From NCBI GenBank assembly GCA_020443005.1, contig JAGRJA010000318.1:1-15774 (forward strand): DNA of 15,774 bases. Reading direction: 5' to 3'. The position numbers were made by a program, and so were the translations under genes. A model generated the notes under the pieces. It did not search any database and was not told the DNA's origin. It worked only from the letters and a program-made list of their open reading frames with translations. The DNA is from Pseudomonadales bacterium (GTDB lineage: Bacteria > Pseudomonadota > Gammaproteobacteria > Pseudomonadales > UBA7239). Within the stretch, counting starts at the first letter, position 1; each line of letters begins with the position of its first letter. Below are positions 1-5,463 of the stretch, piece after piece.

Positions 1-55
1 AAAAAACCAAAACAAACCAGATCAGAAAACCCACTATCACTGGCAGATATTCCAT
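1..55 (-). CDS. Partial N-terminus of a possible membrane protein, cut by the left edge
   Basis: An ATG at 55 on the minus strand opens a frame that stays open to position 1, giving 18 codons. The start MEYLPVIVGFLIWFVLVF is strongly hydrophobic, as in a first transmembrane helix or uncleaved signal anchor. A good Shine-Dalgarno sequence (GAGGAT) lies 6-10 bases upstream of the ATG. A TATACT box on the minus strand at 107-102 could serve as its -10 element. The gene would be transcribed away from the umuDC cluster. The visible part is too short to identify a family. The call rests on the ribosome binding site and the hydrophobic pattern only; a chance frame of this length is quite possible. 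Confidence 0.4.
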   Translation of the reverse strand, partial: MEYLPVIVGFLIWFVLVF

Positions 56-101
56 AGCTTTATCCTCACGCCTCCAATCAACCGCCAGAAAAACATCCCC
101 A

Positions 102-151
102 AGTATAAGCCATTTGTTTACACCAGCATTTCCAGCAAGCGCCAGTAAACA
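102..151 (-). promoter_or_regulatory. Possible promoter with inverted repeat for the left-edge gene
   Basis: On the minus strand a TATACT -10-like box occupies 107-102, about 45 bases before the ATG at 55. No good -35 box is seen at the right distance. A 7-bp inverted repeat, TGTTTAC at 115-121 and GTAAACA at 145-151, lies just upstream and could be a regulator binding site in place of a -35 box. This is weak and is inferred only from pattern. Confidence 0.25.
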
Positions 152-219
152 CCACTACAGTTCGAAGAGATTCGCTGAAATCAAAACAATGAGAAACATC
201 TCGATATATAAAGTGGTCT

Positions 220-248
220 TTGAACACCTAACTGAGATCTGGTAGATT
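220..248 (+). promoter_or_regulatory. Possible sigma-70 promoter for a small RNA
   Basis: TTGAAC at 220-225 and TAGATT at 243-248 are each four of six matches to the sigma-70 consensus and are 17 bases apart. Transcription would begin near 255, exactly where a structured stretch ending in a strong terminator begins. The match is moderate and was found by eye. Confidence 0.4.
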
Positions 249-254
249 TATCAC

Positions 255-343
255 CCATCGTTGGTGGAGGTACCCTACTGATACTCCGATCATGAACCAA
301 CGAATCCCTCGGCCTGCATGTCCTCCATGCAGGCCTTTTTTTT
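255..343 (+). ncRNA. Candidate small RNA, about 89 nt, with two hairpins
   Basis: This stretch has no convincing reading frame but clear RNA structure. The first element pairs CGTTGGT (259-265) with ACCAACG (296-302). Inside it GGAGGTA (266-272) pairs with TACTCC (282-287) if one G is bulged. The second element is a perfect intrinsic terminator at 311-343. A fair promoter would start transcription near 255. The RNA would end about 70 bases before the umuD promoter, so it looks like an independent transcript rather than the umuD leader. The CCTCC in the terminator loop could pair with GGAGG at 266-270, which would compete with the first stem. I do not recognise any known RNA family; function unknown. 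Confidence 0.4.
311..343 (+). terminator. Strong rho-independent terminator
   Basis: GGCCTGCATG at 311-320 pairs perfectly with CATGCAGGCC at 326-335 across a five-base loop, and eight T residues follow at 336-343. This is a textbook intrinsic terminator on the plus strand. No protein gene is visible upstream on that strand, so it most likely ends the candidate small RNA. It also insulates umuDC from transcription arriving from the left. Confidence 0.85.
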
Positions 344-411
344 CAAAACCTAAAAGGCTCTTTGATATCAAGGTAATCCAATTCGGAAAGTGGTGCTATC
401 ACCTCACCCTC

Positions 412-439
412 TTGCCAAACCACCCGCCACACTGATACT
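412..439 (+). promoter_or_regulatory. Probable umuDC promoter
   Basis: TTGCCA at 412-417 and GATACT at 434-439 sit 16 bases apart and fit a sigma-70 promoter. The -10 box runs into the LexA box at 436-455, so repressor binding would block RNA polymerase. Transcription would start about 25 bases before the umuD ATG at 470. Confidence 0.55.
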
Positions 440-455
440 GTATATTTACACAGTA
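436..455 (+). promoter_or_regulatory. LexA (SOS) box upstream of umuD
   Basis: The sequence reads TACTGT, eight A/T-rich bases, then ACAGTA. It contains the canonical gammaproteobacterial CTG-N10-CAG core at 438-453 with arms extended to a 6-bp perfect inverted repeat. It lies 14 bases before the umuD start. It indicates repression by LexA and induction after DNA damage. Confidence 0.93.
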
Positions 456-469
456 CTTGAAGCCAACCC

Positions 470-901
470 ATGAAACTACACCCTGTTCCTGCCCCTGCTG
501 TTGAACCGCGGCTGCTGCCGCTGTATCTCTCCCGTGTTGCTGCTGGGTTTCCCAGCCCGGCGGATGACTACATCGAGGCACAGCTCGACCTGAACACGCA
601 TCTGGTGCGACACCCCGCTGCGACCTTTATCGCCCGGGCCGAAGGGCATTCCATGACCGGGCTGGGTATTTTTGACGGCGACCTGCTGATCGTTGACCGC
701 TCACTGCAAGCACAGCATGGCATGATTGTTATTGCCGCCCTCGATGGCGAGCTGACCTGCAAGGTGCTGGATACCCGGCGCAAACGCCTGCTTTCCGGCA
801 ATGAACAGTACCCGCCCATCCCGATTCCGGAAGACAGCGCACTGGTGATTGAGGGGGTTGTTACCCACTCCATTCGCCACCACCATGTTTGCCCTGGTTG
901 A
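470..901 (+). CDS. umuD: UmuD-type autoprotease, DNA polymerase V accessory subunit
   Basis: This 143-residue protein is the UmuD subunit of the SOS mutagenesis polymerase. In the family, RecA bound to single-stranded DNA triggers self-cleavage, and the shortened dimer activates UmuC. The likely cleavage site is A25-G26 in the VAAGF motif. The catalytic serine is S61 in GHSMTG and the catalytic lysine is K98 in LTCKVL, at almost the same positions as in the E. coli protein (S60, K97). The rest is the S24 peptidase beta fold. No DNA-binding domain precedes it, which separates it from LexA. The ATG at 470 has only a weak ribosome binding site. The gene overlaps umuC by 17 bases, so the two are translationally coupled, and both are under the LexA box at 436-455. 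Confidence 0.95.
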   Translation: MKLHPVPAPAVEPRLLPLYLSRVAAGFPSPADDYIEAQLDLNTHLVRHPAATFIARAEGHSMTGLGIFDGDLLIVDRSLQAQHGMIVIAALDGELTCKVLDTRRKRLLSGNEQYPPIPIPEDSALVIEGVVTHSIRHHHVCPG

Positions 902-2138
902 CTGCAACAGCTGCTATGCCAGCTGTGAACAGATTTTCCGGCCCGACCTGCGCGGCAAGCCGGTTGTGGTGCTGACCAATAACGACGGCTGTATCGTTGC
1001 CCGTAGCAAGGAGGCCAAGGCGCTCGGCATTCCCGACCTTGAGCCCTACTTCAAGGTCAGGCACCTGCTCGAACAGCACCGGGTGCAGGTTTTCTCCAGC
1101 AACTATGAACTCTACGGTGATATCTCTGCCCGTGTGATGGCGGTGCTGGGCCAGTTTGCACCGGAGGTCGACATCTACTCCATTGACGAGGCCTTTCTGG
1201 CAATGGATGGCATCACGGAAGATTTTGTGCGCTATGCCCGACGGATACGCAACAGTGTCTGGCAGCAGGTGCGCATGCCGGTCAGTGTCGGTATTGCACC
1301 CACACGCACCCTGGCAAAACTGGCCAATCACATTGCCAAGCAATCAGCCCGTTGTGACGGGGTTTGTGTGATCCGCCAGCCGCAAGACTGGTTTGCGGTG
1401 ATGCAGAAAATCCCGGTGCGCAAGGTCTGGGGTGTGGGCAGTCGCTATGCCCGGCGTCTGGCCGGGCAACAGGTTTTCTCAGTCTACGACCTGCTGACAC
1501 AAGACCCGGATCACATCCGGCACTGTTTCAACATCGGGCTGGCTCGCACCGTCAGGGAGTTACGCGGACAATCCTGCATTGCCCCGGATGACCTTGCAGT
1601 ACCCAAAAAGCAGATTTACACCACGCGCTCATTCGGCCAACGGGTATTTCATTGTGAAGAGCTGGAACAATCAATCAGCCAGTATGCCGGGCGTGCCTGC
1701 GAGAAACTGCGCGCCCAGCATTCGCTGGTGAAAACCCTGAGCATCTTTATCGAAACCTCGCGCTTTGACCCGAACCCCTTGCACCTGGCCTGTACCGTAC
1801 CGCTGTACTGCCCGACCAACGATACCCGCACGGTGGTTCGCGCTGCCCGCGCCGCTGTCAGGGGGCTTTACCGGGAGGGTTACGCCTATGCCAAGGCGGG
1901 TATTGGCCTGATTGAACTGCTGGATGAAAAACCGGAACAAACGCATCTGTTCGAGGCGCAACAATCCGAAAGCTCACGGCAACTGATGGCCGTGATGGAC
2001 AAAATCAATCAGTACGGCAGCGGGGAGGTATTTCTGGCCAGCCACGGCATACAGCAGCGCTGGGCGATGCAACGCCAGTTCCGCTCACCGAGTTACACCA
2101 CGCGCTGGGGTGATATACCCGGTATCAAGATGCGGTAG
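885..2138 (+). CDS. umuC: UmuC, error-prone Y-family DNA polymerase V catalytic subunit
   Basis: This is a 417-residue translesion polymerase, close to the 422 residues of E. coli UmuC. The metal ligands D6 (MFALVDCNSCYAS) and D101-E102 (YSIDEAF) are present, as is the steric-gate region after D6. The helix-hairpin-helix region lies near 178-200 and the little finger domain near 245-350. A QTHLF motif at 352-356 matches the sliding clamp-binding site of this family. An in-frame start at 849 is possible, but the ATG at 885 begins exactly at the conserved polymerase N-terminus. The gene overlaps umuD and shares its LexA control. The protein looks intact, so it should allow damage bypass at the price of mutations. 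Local G+C (about 58-62% in two 60-base samples) is well above that of mutS. Confidence 0.95.
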   Translation: MFALVDCNSCYASCEQIFRPDLRGKPVVVLTNNDGCIVARSKEAKALGIPDLEPYFKVRHLLEQHRVQVFSSNYELYGDISARVMAVLGQFAPEVDIYSIDEAFLAMDGITEDFVRYARRIRNSVWQQVRMPVSVGIAPTRTLAKLANHIAKQSARCDGVCVIRQPQDWFAVMQKIPVRKVWGVGSRYARRLAGQQVFSVYDLLTQDPDHIRHCFNIGLARTVRELRGQSCIAPDDLAVPKKQIYTTRSFGQRVFHCEELEQSISQYAGRACEKLRAQHSLVKTLSIFIETSRFDPNPLHLACTVPLYCPTNDTRTVVRAARAAVRGLYREGYAYAKAGIGLIELLDEKPEQTHLFEAQQSESSRQLMAVMDKINQYGSGEVFLASHGIQQRWAMQRQFRSPSYTTRWGDIPGIKMR

Positions 2139-2205
2139 GCATCGAATCAGGCTTTCTTCAAATACACATCACCGTTGTGCATAAACCACTACTCAGGAGT
2201 TCACC

Positions 2206-2700
2206 ATGCACAATAATGATTCATCTGCTTTATCCCCTTCCCACGACTATGTATTCACCCAGCCAGTCACTGCCCACCAGGTACTGGAGAAAGCGACCGA
2301 GCTGTTAGCTGAGCGTTATCTTCGCCAGGGTGAGTTCTTTCAGGCCGAAGATACCAAGCATTACCTGCAGCACAAGCTGGGTGTGTATGAACGGGAGGTT
2401 TTTGCCGTATTGCTACTCGACAGTCAGCATCGGCTGATTGCCTATCGGGAATTGTTTCAGGGAACAATTGACTGTGCGAATGTCTACCCGCGCGAAGTAG
2501 TCAAGGTCGCTCTACAAGCCAATGCAGCGGCTGTAATAATGGCGCACAACCATCCTTCCGGTAGCCCGGAACCCTCTCAAAGCGACAAGATCATCACCCG
2601 ACGCCTAGTTGAGGCACTGGCACTGGTTGATGTGCGGGTACTCGATCACATCGTGGTGGGTGAAACAGCCACTTCATTTGCCCAGCGGGGTTTGCTTTAG
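2206..2700 (+). CDS. radC: Stand-alone RadC/YeeS-type JAMM domain protein
   Basis: The 164-residue product is the JAB1/MPN+ domain of the RadC family. The metalloprotease signature is complete: E82, H114-x-H116 in MAHNHPSG, S124 and D127, fitting HxHx7SxxD. The N-terminal helix-hairpin-helix half of chromosomal RadC is missing, which is typical of the short YeeS-like forms found on genomic islands, prophages and ICEs. Its biochemical role is unsettled; the old link of RadC to DNA repair in E. coli was withdrawn. A strong AGGAG lies six bases before the ATG. TTCAAA at 2157-2162 and CATAAA at 2180-2185, 17 bases apart, might be its own weak promoter; otherwise it could be read with umuDC, which ends 67 bases upstream. 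A hairpin follows nine bases after the stop. Confidence 0.88.
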   Translation: MHNNDSSALSPSHDYVFTQPVTAHQVLEKATELLAERYLRQGEFFQAEDTKHYLQHKLGVYEREVFAVLLLDSQHRLIAYRELFQGTIDCANVYPREVVKVALQANAAAVIMAHNHPSGSPEPSQSDKIITRRLVEALALVDVRVLDHIVVGETATSFAQRGLL

Positions 2701-2708
2701 ACGGTTAT

Positions 2709-2736
2709 AAGGCTCTCCGTAAACCGGAGAGCCTTT
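2709..2736. terminator. Hairpin terminator between radC and the toxin gene
   Basis: AAGGCTCTCCG at 2709-2719 pairs perfectly with CGGAGAGCCTT at 2725-2735 across a five-base loop. The T tract is short (three on the plus strand, fewer on the minus), so efficiency may be moderate. It lies between the convergent radC and toxin genes and probably serves the plus strand mainly. Confidence 0.7.
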
Positions 2737-2770
2737 GATCAAAAACGACATCCTTCTTTTGTGTACGAAC

Positions 2771-3358
2771 TCAAGCTTGGCCAGATAAAATTGCTTCAAG
2801 CCAAAGAGGGGCAGCACCCACCAATATCGATACCTCGTGATCAATAATGGTAGCCACTCTGACGAAAGGGTTGCCTGCAAGCGAGTTATCAAGAATATGT
2901 ACTTCGTCTGTCAGACCCAAAGCTATCACCTTGCTGACATGGTGGGTCAAACGCTCGACTCTCGCAGTAATTCTGTCCTCGGGTACATCATGACCACCCT
3001 CAGCGACACGCTGGTGCACGCGTGCTTTATTCAGCTCTGGATTATCAAGATGTATGAAAACCAGCACGATTTCATAACCTGCCGCTTTGGCATCTGCGAT
3101 GAAATCTATTTTGCTGACATGTGAAAAGACCGTTTCAAAACAGAAGGTCTTTTTTTCTTCAAGCAAGCGATACCTGAGACGTTCGGCCATAGAAGCCGCC
3201 TCGCGACTCATGACTTCCGGGTTGTCGGGAAAATACTCTTTAGCGATTAAATCTGCATTTACAAAAGGCATTCCCATCGGCTTTAAAAACTGCTGATAGA
3301 ATGTCGTTTTACCTGAGCCATTTCCACCGACAAGCATCCATAATTGAGGTGTTGCCAT
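2771..3358 (-). CDS. Zeta-type toxin, P-loop kinase of a toxin-antitoxin pair
   Basis: The 195-residue protein is a P-loop ATPase of the zeta toxin family (COG4185-like). Studied zeta toxins phosphorylate UDP-N-acetylglucosamine and so block cell wall synthesis; whether this group does the same is inferred. The Walker A motif is GGNGSGKTT at residues 11-19. The NAD triad with D36 aligns with the acidic residue proposed to act in catalysis. The ARVHQRVAEGGHDVP stretch at 112-126 is the arginine-rich motif typical of this group. A TTG at 3370 could extend the frame by four residues, but the ATG at 3358 is better placed behind AGAGG. The ATG lies eight bases after the antitoxin stop, so both genes form one operon. 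The substrate cannot be told from sequence. Confidence 0.85.
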   Translation of the reverse strand: MATPQLWMLVGGNGSGKTTFYQQFLKPMGMPFVNADLIAKEYFPDNPEVMSREAASMAERLRYRLLEEKKTFCFETVFSHVSKIDFIADAKAAGYEIVLVFIHLDNPELNKARVHQRVAEGGHDVPEDRITARVERLTHHVSKVIALGLTDEVHILDNSLAGNPFVRVATIIDHEVSILVGAAPLWLEAILSGQA

Positions 3359-3366
3359 CTCTGTGT

Positions 3367-3771
3367 TCAAACCTCTTTATGGAATGCCCCACCAGAAAAC
3401 CGACCAATATTGATACTGCCATCGGGCATAATCTGTTCGAGTAAACCCGGGTTAGATTGACTGGCCTGATAAACCGGCTTATCCCGGTTAACCAATTGCT
3501 GGAGTGTTCCTGATGCTCTGCGTTTTTCAATTTCAGCAAAGACTGAGGCCGAATCAACACTTTCAAATCTGGTCGGTTTGATATCGATTTGCAGGGCACC
3601 TGCCTGAACCTCAAGTAATATCTCTGGGTCAATCAGCTTATTAAAAGCCTTGCCAAGACCTGCCCAGTATTCAATCGTTTCAGCCGCACTACGATTAAAC
3701 AATCGTCCATTAGCCGCTGCAGCTTCCATTAACTGAGCATCCAGCCGCACAGGCGAGTTTGCTTTAGCCAT
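3367..3771 (-). CDS. ParD-like antitoxin paired with the zeta-type toxin
   Basis: This 134-residue protein resembles the ParD-like antitoxin family (PF11903), which is often found beside zeta-type kinases. Its N-terminal part (SPVRLDAQLMEAAAA, then RSAAETIEYWAGLGKAF) has the strand-helix-helix pattern of a ribbon-helix-helix DNA-binding domain. The C-terminal part is less ordered in appearance and ends in INIGRFSGGAFHKEV; it would be expected to wrap and neutralise the toxin. The ATG at 3771 follows GAGGTGG at good spacing; the frame continues further upstream but without a better start. The antitoxin precedes the toxin, the usual order. An inverted repeat 33 bases upstream covers the promoter, which suggests self-repression. 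Confidence 0.8.
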   Translation of the reverse strand: MAKANSPVRLDAQLMEAAAANGRLFNRSAAETIEYWAGLGKAFNKLIDPEILLEVQAGALQIDIKPTRFESVDSASVFAEIEKRRASGTLQQLVNRDKPVYQASQSNPGLLEQIMPDGSINIGRFSGGAFHKEV

Positions 3772-3803
3772 CTTCCACCTCAAAACGCCATCTCTACTCC
3801 GCA

Positions 3804-3833
3804 CATTGTAGCAGATTGCTACAATGCCGTCAG
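3804..3833 (-). promoter_or_regulatory. Promoter and palindromic operator of the toxin-antitoxin operon
   Basis: On the minus strand CTGACG (3833-3828) and TACAAT (3810-3805) are 17 bases apart, a good sigma-70 promoter. A perfect inverted repeat, CATTGTAGCA at 3804-3813 and TGCTACAATG at 3817-3826 around a 3-base centre, covers the spacer and the whole -10 box. This is the layout expected for autorepression by a ribbon-helix-helix antitoxin, alone or with its toxin. Confidence 0.75.
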
Positions 3834-3850
3834 CTCCCCCCTATCAAGAC

Positions 3851-5194
3851 TCAGGTACCAATACACAAGGCATCCAGATGATCTGCCCACTTCTGCAACC
3901 ACTTGCGACACTCTGATTCATATCCATGAAGATCATAGGTTCCCTCAATGCCCTTGCGCGAATGCCCCAGTACCGCCTCGGCCACTTCACTCGGACAACC
4001 GAGACGGGATAAGCCTGTGCGAACCGTGCGTCGCAAGTCATGTGGCGACCAATCTTCAATGGAGTCCAGCCAGAGTTGCTGTTTTTTATAACGCATACGA
4101 TTTCTGACTTTTTCAGGATTCTTCAGATGCCATTTTGTTTCGGTTAATGATTTCTGTTGAATCGGCAACCGGGTTTTACTGGATGGAAAAAGATAAATAT
4201 CTGTCACAAGTCTAAGCTGCTTTAAAAACTCAATCGCTTGCATGGAAAGCTGAACATAACGCTGGGAAGCATTTTTTGAATCGCGCAGATGCCATGTGCC
4301 GTTATCAAGATCAATATCTCTCCACTCGGCACCACAAACTTCGCCGGTTCGACAACCCGTCCACAAGGTAAATCGCAAAACATTTTTTTGGGTGGGCGAA
4401 AAACCGGAGCCGGGCAACCAGGTCAGCACCTCCCTGATCTCCAAATCAGAGAGCGTCCTCCTGCCTCTTTCGGAATTCAATCTGACTCTTGCCTGCTTGA
4501 GGCTGGCTTTGGCTAAAAGTGCCGGGTTGGCAAAACTATCATCAAAACGACCAAGGCCGATGGAGTACTCATAGGCTGCGGATAATTCACGCAGGACATT
4601 CCCTGCCTGAACATTGGCTCCACGACCAACAATATCGATTACCATATCGACGACCTGCTTTCTGGTAACTGATGCAGCAGGCAAATGGCCCAATGTCTTT
4701 ACAGCATCACCATAAAGCGTTCGGCGTGTCTCGGACTGCCCCTTCGGTTTGCGAGCCCCTGGAATGCGTTTCTTGCTACCTGGTTTACGCCTGTCTTCTA
4801 CATAGCGATCTTCAATAAATTGAGTTAAGTAGACTTCGATCAGATCTGCCACGGTGTAGGCGGTTATTTCATCCTGTTTACGTTTTTCTTCCTTTTGCTT
4901 CTGAACATGTAATTTGTTTCGCTGTTGCTGCGCCTTTGGACAAACGCCAGACTTCCGCAATATCTTCAGTTCATGCAATTGCACTCTCGCTTCGGCCAAA
5001 CTGACCTGTGGATAATTACCGAGTTTGACCTGAACCAGTTTTTCCGTTTCCGGACTTCGGTAACGATAGAAAAAGGTTTTTGTCCCCCCTTTGGCGCACT
5101 TCACTCTCAATCCCGTGTACTCACCTACATCGGATTTGATGGAGTCACCCGGTTTCATCGTTTCAATCGCTCTGGCTGATAGCGGTTTATTCAC
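3851..5194 (-). CDS. P4-type tyrosine integrase of an integrated element
   Basis: This 447-residue protein is a site-specific recombinase of the P4/DUF4102 type used by genomic islands and prophages. Residues about 1-90 form the DUF4102 arm-binding domain (SARAIETMKPGD, FFYRYRSPETEKLVQVKLGNYP). A lysine-rich stretch follows near 90-110. The core-binding domain spans roughly 112-225, and the catalytic domain about 245-430. The catalytic residues are all present: R282 (TGCRTGEVCGAEW), probable K307, H385-x-x-R388 (PHDLRRT), H411 (LGHSRKGIEGTY) and nucleophile Y420. It should therefore be active. The start is GTG at 5194; the frame is closed upstream by a stop at 5243-5245 with no ATG between, and the ribosome binding site is weak. 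It is divergent from mutS, with 269 bases between. Confidence 0.93.
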   Translation of the reverse strand: MNKPLSARAIETMKPGDSIKSDVGEYTGLRVKCAKGGTKTFFYRYRSPETEKLVQVKLGNYPQVSLAEARVQLHELKILRKSGVCPKAQQQRNKLHVQKQKEEKRKQDEITAYTVADLIEVYLTQFIEDRYVEDRRKPGSKKRIPGARKPKGQSETRRTLYGDAVKTLGHLPAASVTRKQVVDMVIDIVGRGANVQAGNVLRELSAAYEYSIGLGRFDDSFANPALLAKASLKQARVRLNSERGRRTLSDLEIREVLTWLPGSGFSPTQKNVLRFTLWTGCRTGEVCGAEWRDIDLDNGTWHLRDSKNASQRYVQLSMQAIEFLKQLRLVTDIYLFPSSKTRLPIQQKSLTETKWHLKNPEKVRNRMRYKKQQLWLDSIEDWSPHDLRRTVRTGLSRLGCPSEVAEAVLGHSRKGIEGTYDLHGYESECRKWLQKWADHLDALCIGT

Positions 5195-5285
5195 TGGTTT
5201 GATACTCTGCCTGTCCTTAAAATTGATAGTGTGTGCGCAAAATCAACAGCTTTTGGCTGCAGCCCAGACAGGACAAGGCTTTCAG

Positions 5286-5366
5286 AAAAAAGTGTAACTT
5301 TTTGCTTTTGCACGATTCAGACGAATGGTATCACCAAAAAAGTTACACTAAAAGTTACACTTTTTT
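5286..5366. repeat. Three GTTACACT repeats between integrase and mutS, possible arm sites
   Basis: AGTGTAACTTTTT at 5291-5303 is an inverted copy of the motif. AAAAAAGTTACACT at 5336-5349 and AAAAGTTACACT at 5350-5361 are direct copies with a period of 12 bases, followed by a run of T. Short direct and inverted repeats just upstream of a tyrosine integrase gene are typical arm-type integrase sites or excisionase sites near att. They could instead be an operator for the integrase gene. The role is inferred from place and form. Confidence 0.5.
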
Positions 5367-5418
5367 CTTGGCGTGCCCTGAATCTCGTTGGATCTCGCTG
5401 GATGATATTGTTTTTAGG

Positions 5419-5446
5419 TTTAAACCATATATCACTGTTTTATAAT
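5419..5446 (+). promoter_or_regulatory. Probable mutS promoter
   Basis: A perfect TATAAT at 5441-5446 is preceded at 16 bases by TTTAAA (5419-5424), four of six matches to the -35 consensus. Transcription would start near 5453, leaving a leader of about ten bases before the mutS ATG at 5464 and no obvious Shine-Dalgarno sequence except GGAA at 5447-5450. It lies about 58 bases from the nearest GTTACACT repeat. Confidence 0.6.
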
Positions 5447-5463
5447 GGAAATATTATCAAAAA

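Noticed and set aside
38..96. Small minus-strand frame starting at 96 (MFFWRLIGGVRIKLW)
   Set aside because: It stops after about 19 codons, overlaps the start at 55 in another frame, and has only a G-rich run as ribosome binding site; it could be a leader peptide but there is no support.
259..302. CGTTGGT/ACCAACG inverted repeat as an integron attC site
   Set aside because: The arms do not fit the GTTRRRY/RYYYAAC consensus, the spacing is too short, and no integron integrase is present.
861..1343. Long minus-strand frame opposite umuC
   Set aside because: It lies entirely within the umuC coding region, has no recognisable domain, and is explained by the codon pattern of the opposite strand.
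5195..5463. tRNA or tmRNA end serving as attachment site next to the integrase
   Set aside because: No T-loop (GTTCGA) with acceptor pairing or CCA end can be seen between the integrase and mutS.
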